Source of the DNA: Bacillota bacterium
GTDB lineage: Bacteria > Bacillota_E > Sulfobacillia > Sulfobacillales > Sulfobacillaceae
Assembly: GCA_021820645.1 (NCBI GenBank)
Contig: JAKADJ010000207.1
Coordinates: 1-5,163, forward strand
Length of the DNA stretch: 5,163 nt
Direction of reading: 5' to 3'
Shown: positions 1 through 5,163 of the stretch, in pieces
How positions within the stretch are numbered: the first letter of the stretch is position 1
Layout: each line of letters begins with the position of its first letter
Notes under the pieces: model-generated
Databases searched by the model: none
The model's input: the letters and a program-made list of their open reading frames with translations, nothing else
Told to the model about the DNA's origin: nothing
Translations under genes and position numbers: made by a program

Positions 1-1920
1 CGGAAGACCATGGCGTTTGGACGCGGTACATTGCAATTTCTCCATCCAGAAAATGGAGCCGTCTTAGCGTTTATCCGCCGCTATCAGGATGAGCAAGTGC
101 TGGTATTGGCTAATTTGTCCCGCTATGTGCAATCGGCATCACTGGACTTGAGTGCGTTTGAAGGCCTGGTGCCCACCGAACTCTTTGGCCGGGTGGAGTT
201 TCCTGTGATTACAGACACTCCTTATACTTTTTCATTGGGCCCTCACGGCTTTTATTACTTTTCGCTGGAGACGGGGGCTGCCCATGAACGGACCGCAGAT
301 CACCGGATTCCTGAGATCACATTGGCCACCACACGGTGGTCCGACTTGGTGCTCGCCGAAGGCAAGGCTTCGCTCGAAGCGGTGTTGCCGAGTTACTATC
401 AGCGTTCACGGTGGTTTGGCGGCAAGGCACGGCCTTTGAAATTTATTCGGATTGTCGACGTCATGCCGTTTCCGGGAGACGGGGACACCCTCTATCTCGT
501 GATTACTCAGGTCTATTTTAGGGATGGTGGGGTAGATTGGTACGTGATTGGCGCCGGTCTCCTGGAAGAGGACGCCATGTTGCCGGAAGAAATCTTACAA
601 AGCGGAATGGCCATCGCCCATCTGCAAGATGTAACAGGACATTCGCTGGGCATCCTGTATGATGCGTTAGGGCATGCCCAGATGGCCGAGCGTCTGGGAG
701 ATTTTATTGTGTCTTCCCGCCGGGCGAACGGGTCCCGTTTGCGCGTGCAAGCGGTGACGTCGGAAAGATCCCTGGTTCCGAGAACGCCAACCGTGAGCAT
801 GATGAAGGCGGATCAAAGCAATACATCGGCGAAATTGGCAGATCAATGGATGCTTAAAATGTTTCGACGCTTAGAGCCAGGCATTCATCCCGATTGGGAA
901 ATCGGACGCTATCTCACCGAATCGCTTTGGCCCCATGCACCCCGAGCGGTCGGGGTGATCGAGTATCGGGCTCCGTCGGGGGAATCCCTGGTGACTACGC
1001 TACTCCAACAATTTGTCGCCAATGAGGGGGACGCCTGGCAATACGTACAGCATCACTTGGATGAGATGGCACACCTGGGAGCAGGCGAGGCCGATAAAAT
1101 CCAGCACCTCGCTGCCAGGTTATCGGTACCGGGGGGATTTTGGTCGCAAATGGCGCGGCTTGGGACGCGACTGGGTGAACTACACGGCGTGTTGTCGGCC
1201 GGGCACCATGGAGCGGAGGCATTTAAAGCGGAACCGTTCAGCGATCTGGATCGACGCTCACTCTATCAGACCATGCGGATGCAGGCCCTGCGTTCCCTGC
1301 AGTTGTTGCGACGCGCCCTCGGTTCGTTACCGGTGGCGGACCAAGTGCAGGCCGCAGCTGTGCTCGAACAGGAACCCCTCATTTTAGAAACCTTGCACAC
1401 GATTCTACAAGGACGGCAATGGGGACAAAAGATACGATGTCACGGGGATCTGCATTTGGGCCAAGTCTTGATGGCCCAGGGTGACTTTGTCTTTATCGAT
1501 TTCGAAGGGGAACCCGCCCGCACCATCCATGAACGACGGGTCAAGCGTTCGGCTCTTCGCGACGTGGCGGGCTTAATGCGCTCACTGCATTACGCCATCT
1601 CAGCTTATAGACAACAAGCCTCCGAGGGCGTGGCACCCGAACCCTGGCTCGGATGGTGGTACCAAGAGGCGGTTCAGGCTTTGTGGTATGCCTATCAGCG
1701 GCAAGTGGAACCACTCCAGTTGTTGCCCGAGAATGACGCCGATTGTCGGCGCTTGTTGCGGGCTCATGTGCTAGACAAGGCGCTTTATGAGCTCCATTAC
1801 GAACTGAACCAGCGACCGGATTGGGCCAGGATTCCACTGGAGGGGATTTTGTCGCTGCTGGCGGCGCCGGATTCGCTGACTGGCACGTGGGCAGAGTCTG
1901 CGAGACATCAGGGGGGGTGA
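1..1920 (+). CDS. treS: Trehalose synthase-maltokinase fusion (TreS-Mak), 3' part, cut by left window edge
   Basis: Partial gene: codons are open from base 1 and read RKTMAFGRG, a conserved stretch inside TreS proteins, so the ATG at 10 is internal and the real start lies upstream. Numbering from that Met, residues 1-86 are the C-terminal beta-domain of trehalose synthase (FLHPEN, VLANLSRYVQ, ELFGRVEFP, GPHGFYYFSLE). A short linker leads to a maltokinase: N-cap around 105-230 with the RSRWFGGKARP signature, then an aminoglycoside-phosphotransferase-like kinase. Visible kinase elements are DQSNTS (268-273), probable ATP-binding Lys283 with Glu297 in DWEIGRYL, the catalytic loop HGDLHLGQ with Asp480, and metal-binding DFEGEP from Asp497, then RDVAGLMRSLHYA and the usual tail ALYELHYELNQRPDW. 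Family knowledge: TreS isomerises trehalose and maltose; maltokinase makes maltose-1-phosphate from maltose and ATP for GlgE, in the cytoplasm. The full fusion is usually about 1100 residues; 639 codons are seen here. It ends 4 bases before glgB, so they are probably cotranscribed. No frameshift or missing key residue seen in the visible part. Confidence 0.95.
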   Translation, partial: RKTMAFGRGTLQFLHPENGAVLAFIRRYQDEQVLVLANLSRYVQSASLDLSAFEGLVPTELFGRVEFPVITDTPYTFSLGPHGFYYFSLETGAAHERTADHRIPEITLATTRWSDLVLAEGKASLEAVLPSYYQRSRWFGGKARPLKFIRIVDVMPFPGDGDTLYLVITQVYFRDGGVDWYVIGAGLLEEDAMLPEEILQSGMAIAHLQDVTGHSLGILYDALGHAQMAERLGDFIVSSRRANGSRLRVQAVTSERSLVPRTPTVSMMKADQSNTSAKLADQWMLKMFRRLEPGIHPDWEIGRYLTESLWPHAPRAVGVIEYRAPSGESLVTTLLQQFVANEGDAWQYVQHHLDEMAHLGAGEADKIQHLAARLSVPGGFWSQMARLGTRLGELHGVLSAGHHGAEAFKAEPFSDLDRRSLYQTMRMQALRSLQLLRRALGSLPVADQVQAAAVLEQEPLILETLHTILQGRQWGQKIRCHGDLHLGQVLMAQGDFVFIDFEGEPARTIHERRVKRSALRDVAGLMRSLHYAISAYRQQASEGVAPEPWLGWWYQEAVQALWYAYQRQVEPLQLLPENDADCRRLLRAHVLDKALYELHYELNQRPDWARIPLEGILSLLAAPDSLTGTWAESARHQGG

Positions 1921-1921
1921 T
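1913..1921 (+). promoter_or_regulatory. Extended ribosome binding site of glgB overlapping the treS-mak stop codon
   Basis: GGGGGTGAT matches the extended Shine-Dalgarno GGAGGTGAT at 8 of 9 positions. The core (1913-1917) sits 7 bases before the ATG at 1925, a good spacing. The TGA of this site is the stop codon of the upstream gene (1918-1920). Ribosomes finishing treS-mak would therefore terminate on the glgB initiation site, which suggests translational coupling (inference). The site supports the 1925 start. An ATG at 1920 overlaps it but opens only a 7-codon frame. Confidence 0.7.
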
Positions 1922-1924
1922 GGG

Positions 1925-3826
1925 ATGTATCGGGAAGAGTTAGGCAGTGAGTTTGGACAGGGTCAAGACCTGCGTCTCTTTGAATTTTTGGGGGCACATC
2001 CGGTTCCAGGCAAACTGGCCACCCGGTTTGCGGTCTGGGCACCTAATGCTCAAGAGGTCTCGGTCATTGGTGACTTTAATGGCTGGCGCCCGGGTGATCA
2101 TGCCCTGGAACCGGACCCCAAAGGGTCCGGGATTTGGCTGACCGAGGTCGCAGGGGTTGGGGTGGGACAGCGCTACCGATTTGATGTCGTGTCGCGTTTT
2201 AATGGCTATCGGGTACGAAAAGCGGATCCGGTCGGATTCTTTCAGGAATCCGCTCCGGGCACCGCCTCCATTGTGTGCGACTTGTCCTATTCCTGGGGCG
2301 ATCACCAGTGGATGGCGTCTCGGCATCAGGCCACGCAACTCGATTCTCCGATAAGCATCTATGAAGTGCACTTGGGATCGTGGCGACGGGGTCGGGAGAA
2401 TCAATTGCTCACCTATCGCGATCTGGCCCCTTGGCTAATCCAGCACGTGACCCAACTCGGCTTTACCCATGTGGAGTTTCTTCCGGTGATGGAGCATCCT
2501 TTTTACGGCTCCTGGGGCTATCAGGTCACCGGGTATTTTGCGCCCACCAGCCGTTATGGGGCTCCGGAAGATTTCATGGCCCTCATTGATCAGCTGCATC
2601 AGGCCGGGATCGGGGTGATCCTCGACTGGGTACCCTCCCACTTTCCCACCGACTCCAATGGATTGGGGTTTTTCGATGGCACCCACCTCTATGAGCATGC
2701 GGATCCGCGTAAAGGCATCCATCCAGACTGGAATACCTTCATCTTCAACTATGGCCGTCACGAAGTGAAAAGCTTTCTCACCAGTAACGCCTACTTTTGG
2801 CTCAAACATTATCACGCCGACGGCCTGCGGGTGGATGCGGTAGCCTCTATGTTGTACTTAGATTACTCGCGTCAGCCGGGGCAGTGGATTGCCAACCATG
2901 AAGGAGGTCGCGAGAACCTGGAGGCAATTCATTGGATGCAAGACATGAATCGGGCGGTGTACCGCGAGGTTCCCGGGATCGCCATGATGGCCGAGGAATC
3001 CACCGCCTGGCCCGGTGTCTCGCACCCGGTTGACCACCAGGGTCTCGGATTTGGGTACAAATGGGACATGGGGTGGATGCACGACACCTTAGATTATGTG
3101 ACCCGGGATCCGATATATCGGCGATATCACCATCGAGATCTGACATTTCGGCCAGCCTATGCCTTTTCCGAGAATTTTATCTTGCCCCTCTCCCATGATG
3201 AAGTGGTGCACGGCAAAGGATCGTTATGGGGAAAGATACCGGGATCGGCCTGGGAGAAGTCCAGGACCCTTCGGCTTCTGCTGGGTTATCAGATGGCCAC
3301 CCCGGGGAAAAAACTCTTGTTTATGGGACAAGAATTTGGACAAGAGCGCGAATGGGATCACGACCAGTCGCTGGATTGGCATCTGCTAGACGATCCCGTG
3401 CATCAGGGAATTCTAAAGTGGACGGAGGACTGCAACCGACTGTATCGGACCACCCCGGCCCTCTTTGAAGGTGACTGTCGACCCGAAGGATTTCGTTGGG
3501 TGAAGCACGAAGACGAATACTGGTCAGTCCTGGCGTTTTTACGGGTCAGTCGGAGCGGCTCACCCATTTTAGCCGTCTTCAACTGGACCGGGATTCCTCG
3601 AGAAAACTATCAGTTAGGGGTGCCGCGGGGAGGTCGCTGGATCGAGCGCCTTAATAGCGATGCCAGCGTCTATGGAGGAGGCGGGAGGGGCAATCTCGGT
3701 GGCACCACGGCGTCGATGGAACCGTATGAGGGGTTCCCGTACTCGATCCAACTCACCCTGCCTCCCCTTGCCATGATTATTCTAGAACCAGCACCCAGTA
3801 AGCAATCGAAGGGTGGCGGTGCATAA
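1925..3826 (+). CDS. glgB: 1,4-alpha-glucan branching enzyme GlgB (GH13)
   Basis: Complete, 633 residues. The enzyme cuts alpha-1,4-glucan chains and rejoins the piece by an alpha-1,6 bond, making branched glycogen-like polymer in the cytoplasm. Domains: CBM48 beta-sandwich at about 20-120 (RFAVWAPNAQEVSVIGDFNGW), GH13 barrel at about 145-520, C-terminal beta-domain at about 530-625 (LNSDASVYGGGG). Signatures in order: EFLPVMEHPFYGSWGYQ, DWVPSHFP (234-241), DGLRVDAVASMLYLDYSR with nucleophile Asp304, MAEEST with acid/base Glu357, and LSHDEVVHGKGS with transition-state Asp425. The spacings 304/357/425 equal those of E. coli GlgB (405/458/526), an offset of 101 residues. The protein therefore lacks the N1 domain of the roughly 730-residue enzymes and belongs to the short type. 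Start ATG has a good ribosome binding site 7 bases upstream. Directly follows treS-mak, consistent with the GlgE glucan pathway; classical ADP-glucose glycogen synthesis would use the same enzyme. No defects seen. Confidence 0.97.
   Translation: MYREELGSEFGQGQDLRLFEFLGAHPVPGKLATRFAVWAPNAQEVSVIGDFNGWRPGDHALEPDPKGSGIWLTEVAGVGVGQRYRFDVVSRFNGYRVRKADPVGFFQESAPGTASIVCDLSYSWGDHQWMASRHQATQLDSPISIYEVHLGSWRRGRENQLLTYRDLAPWLIQHVTQLGFTHVEFLPVMEHPFYGSWGYQVTGYFAPTSRYGAPEDFMALIDQLHQAGIGVILDWVPSHFPTDSNGLGFFDGTHLYEHADPRKGIHPDWNTFIFNYGRHEVKSFLTSNAYFWLKHYHADGLRVDAVASMLYLDYSRQPGQWIANHEGGRENLEAIHWMQDMNRAVYREVPGIAMMAEESTAWPGVSHPVDHQGLGFGYKWDMGWMHDTLDYVTRDPIYRRYHHRDLTFRPAYAFSENFILPLSHDEVVHGKGSLWGKIPGSAWEKSRTLRLLLGYQMATPGKKLLFMGQEFGQEREWDHDQSLDWHLLDDPVHQGILKWTEDCNRLYRTTPALFEGDCRPEGFRWVKHEDEYWSVLAFLRVSRSGSPILAVFNWTGIPRENYQLGVPRGGRWIERLNSDASVYGGGGRGNLGGTTASMEPYEGFPYSIQLTLPPLAMIILEPAPSKQSKGGGA
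2111..2130 (+). repeat. Perfect 8-bp inverted repeat (hairpin) inside glgB
   Basis: CCGGACCC (2111-2118) and GGGTCCGG (2123-2130) are exact reverse complements separated by CAAA. In mRNA this could form a GC-rich stem with a 4-base loop about 190 bases into glgB. It lies in the CBM48 coding region (residues PDPKGSG) and has no U-tract after it, so it is not a typical terminator. It may be a coding coincidence. Confidence 0.5.
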
Positions 3827-3840
3827 CCAGAATGGATTTC

Positions 3841-3878
3841 AGGAGATAGGGCCCCGTTACCCCGGGGCTCCCCCTCCT
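3841..3878. terminator. Convergent intergenic hairpin, probable bidirectional terminator
   Basis: Between the ends of glgB and the MFS gene lies an imperfect inverted repeat. The inner stem GGGCCCCG (3849-3856) pairs with CGGGGCTC (3863-3870), one pair being a G-U wobble when read on the plus strand, around a 6-base loop. The outer arms AGGAG (3841-3845) and CTCCT (3874-3878) extend it across a 3x3 internal loop (ATA against CCC). Its position between two convergent genes suggests it ends transcription from both sides. The T-tract is poor on both strands (GTCATTTA on plus, GAAATCC on minus), so strong intrinsic termination is uncertain. Confidence 0.5.
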
Positions 3879-3883
3879 GTCAT

Positions 3884-5104
3884 TTAGGAGGTCAACGCAC
3901 GGTCAAATTCCCCGGAGGCGGGCTCGCCTAGGCATACTGCCAACAGGATCGCAGCGACCAACACCATCACGCTGGTGGCACTGACCATCCATATCCGCAC
4001 CCCAAGAGTTCCCACCAAAAAGCCGCCCCCCGCTGTAGTCAAAATGGTGAGCCCCGCAAACAGGGAGCGTGCCGTGGACGTGATGTGTCCCATCGACTGC
4101 GGTGGCAACGCACTTTGGATAAAGGCGCTAAAACCGGTGCTGGCTGCGGCTTGACAGATGCCCAGTCCTAATAACCCGGTTGCCGCCCAAAAAAAGTTGG
4201 GTGAAAGCGCATAGCCCAGATATCCCAACGCAGCACCCACGGCACCTATACCTACCAGCCCACGCATGGGCACCCGTTTGGCGAAAAGCCAGGTGGCCGT
4301 GGCACCAAGGACATATCCCACTCCCGCGATGCTGACCAGGAGCCCATAGCCGCTACTTCCGAGGTGCAGTGCTCGATGCGCAAACACCACCTCTTGGGCG
4401 TCGGCTGTGCCGCCAAAGACGATTCCCACGTTGAATAGGACGAAAATCGCTGCAACGACACGGTGAGCACGAAGAAATGTGAAGACGCCACGGAGATCGG
4501 TCCACCACCCTCGTATCCCCGATGGCACTACGGCAGACGGATTAGAATCCGAGTTGAGCCGCGGCACAAATTGAAGCAATATGGCCGATACCCCCAGCGA
4601 TCCGGCCACCACCTCGATGACCAGGCTAGGATGCCCCGTCAAGAGCAAGGTTCCGGCGATGGCCGGACCCACCACGAGGGCTCCAGAGTGTAAGGCACCG
4701 TTGATCGCGTTGGCTCGCAATCTTGCGGAGACCGGGACCAGCAACCGAAAATATGGATTAAATGCAGCGCGAAAGGCCCCATCCACAACGGCGAATAACC
4801 CAAATACCAGGTAGATTGCGATCACACTGGACGTCGCCAACAACCCGAGCACTAAAATACACCCTACGAGGTTGCTCACCCATAAGGTACGGCGCTTGTC
4901 CCAGCGATCGGTAAGGCGCCCGATCTGAGTGCCGGTAGCCAACGTGGCACCTTGGGGCACAATCCATAGCGCGGCCACGGCGGGTGCCGAATGGGTGCGG
5001 GTCAAGATGAGGACATTGACTACCACCAGCAGCATGAATTCACCCAACGCCATCGCGGCCGACGAAGCCAGTACGAGGGCCACCCCCGATTTTCCCGATC
5101 TCAA
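3884..5104 (-). CDS. MFS transporter, MFS_3/macrolide-exporter-like, substrate unknown
   Basis: 406 residues, very hydrophobic, with about 12 predicted membrane helices and a longer hydrophilic middle loop (about 181-210), the usual 6+6 MFS plan in the inner membrane. After helix 2 comes a motif-A loop, GRLTDRWDKRR (62-72). The stretch AAFNPYFRLLVP...RLRANAINGALHSGALVVGPAIAG (113-151) resembles the corresponding region of the MefA/EntS-like exporter group (Pfam MFS_3 type). Acidic residues inside or near helices (Glu22, Asp108, Glu164, Asp235, Glu238) would suit a proton-coupled exporter, by inference; the substrate cannot be told. Start: TTG at 5104 is the first usable start after the in-frame stop at 5147-5149, but no ribosome binding site stands at proper distance (GGGAG is 19 bases away). 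GTG at 5083 and ATG at 5053 are alternatives, although the latter would shorten the tail before helix 1. Convergent with glgB and not part of that operon. Base composition looks like that of its neighbours. Confidence 0.85.
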   Translation of the reverse strand: MRSGKSGVALVLASSAAMALGEFMLLVVVNVLILTRTHSAPAVAALWIVPQGATLATGTQIGRLTDRWDKRRTLWVSNLVGCILVLGLLATSSVIAIYLVFGLFAVVDGAFRAAFNPYFRLLVPVSARLRANAINGALHSGALVVGPAIAGTLLLTGHPSLVIEVVAGSLGVSAILLQFVPRLNSDSNPSAVVPSGIRGWWTDLRGVFTFLRAHRVVAAIFVLFNVGIVFGGTADAQEVVFAHRALHLGSSGYGLLVSIAGVGYVLGATATWLFAKRVPMRGLVGIGAVGAALGYLGYALSPNFFWAATGLLGLGICQAAASTGFSAFIQSALPPQSMGHITSTARSLFAGLTILTTAGGGFLVGTLGVRIWMVSATSVMVLVAAILLAVCLGEPASGEFDRALTS

Positions 5105-5142
5105 CGATCGAGCGCCAGGTGGTCTCCCGCACGGCCCTCTAT

Positions 5143-5154
5143 CGGTTTAAACCG
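5143..5154. promoter_or_regulatory. Perfect 12-bp palindrome upstream of the MFS gene, possible operator
   Basis: CGGTTTAAACCG reads identically on both strands and lies 39 bases upstream of the proposed TTG start of the transporter gene. Next to it on the plus strand is a tandem ACCGT ACCGT (5151-5160), so one half-site sequence is partly repeated. Many exporter genes are controlled by a dimeric repressor binding such a site, but no regulator gene is visible here and the match is to no operator I can name. The remaining bases from 5105 to 5163 show no other clear signal, and no confident -35/-10 pair. Confidence 0.35.
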
Positions 5155-5163
5155 TACCGTGAC

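Noticed and set aside
1013..1387. 124-codon plus-strand open frame inside the maltokinase
   Set aside because: Out-of-frame overlap with a well conserved kinase domain; the translation is rich in Cys and Arg and looks like a frame-shadow.
1920..1943. ATG at 1920 overlapping the treS-mak stop (TGATG) as an alternative start
   Set aside because: This frame meets a TAG after seven codons and does not reach glgB; ATG 1925 opens the conserved protein and has the better-spaced ribosome binding site.
1940..2404. 154-codon minus-strand open frame opposite the glgB 5' part
   Set aside because: It lies wholly antisense to a clearly conserved glgB coding region, its translation shows no recognisable domain, and it has no evident ribosome binding site. 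It is a shadow of the real gene.
2435..2815. 126-codon minus-strand open frame inside glgB
   Set aside because: Antisense to the catalytic barrel region of glgB; its composition mirrors the GH13 codons and no domain is recognisable.
3884..3900. AGGAGG-like ribosome binding site on the plus strand near 3886-3891
   Set aside because: No plus-strand start codon follows at proper distance with a supported open frame; the bases encode the C-terminus of the minus-strand MFS gene.
4463..4814. Plus-strand open frames opposite the MFS gene
   Set aside because: They are antisense to hydrophobic membrane-helix coding sequence, have no recognisable domain, and overlap one another.

Overview
The window holds three protein-coding genes in a fairly GC-rich (visually mid to upper 50s % G+C), tightly packed bacterial stretch, with no RNA genes, insertion sequences, CRISPR arrays or other mobile DNA that I can see. 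Two co-directional plus-strand genes belong to trehalose/alpha-glucan metabolism. They face a minus-strand gene for a major facilitator superfamily (MFS) transporter.

Layout: (1) 1-1920, plus strand: the 3' part of a fused trehalose synthase-maltokinase gene (TreS-Mak, also called TreS-Pep2). The left window edge cuts the gene, so the catalytic GH13 part of TreS is not visible. What is visible is the C-terminal beta-domain of TreS followed by a complete maltokinase. (2) 1925-3826, plus strand: glgB, a complete 1,4-alpha-glucan branching enzyme with all catalytic residues present, only 4 bases after the previous stop. Its ribosome binding site overlaps the end of the upstream gene. (3) 3827-3883: a short convergent intergenic region with a GC-rich hairpin, probably a shared terminator. 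(4) 3884-5104, minus strand: a 12-helix MFS exporter-like protein with a probable TTG start. (5) 5105-5163: the upstream region of the MFS gene, with a perfect 12-bp palindrome that could be an operator.

How the genes work together: in the GlgE route, TreS interconverts trehalose and maltose, maltokinase makes maltose-1-phosphate with ATP, GlgE polymerises it to linear alpha-1,4-glucan, and GlgB adds alpha-1,6 branches. The order treS-mak then glgB fits this route, and a glgE gene would be expected just upstream, outside the window. The MFS gene is in the opposite orientation and has no evident link to the sugar pathway.

Organism: TreS-Mak fusions next to glgB occur in many phyla, so the lineage cannot be fixed here. 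The extended ribosome binding site, the short GlgB lacking the N1 domain, the likely TTG start and the base composition would suit a moderately GC-rich Firmicute-like or acidophilic bacterium (a Sulfobacillus-type organism is one guess), but this is low-confidence inference. I did not find a convincing undescribed system. The most interesting local points are the G7 tract at the treS-mak/glgB junction, where losing one G would fuse the two proteins, and the palindrome upstream of the transporter gene.
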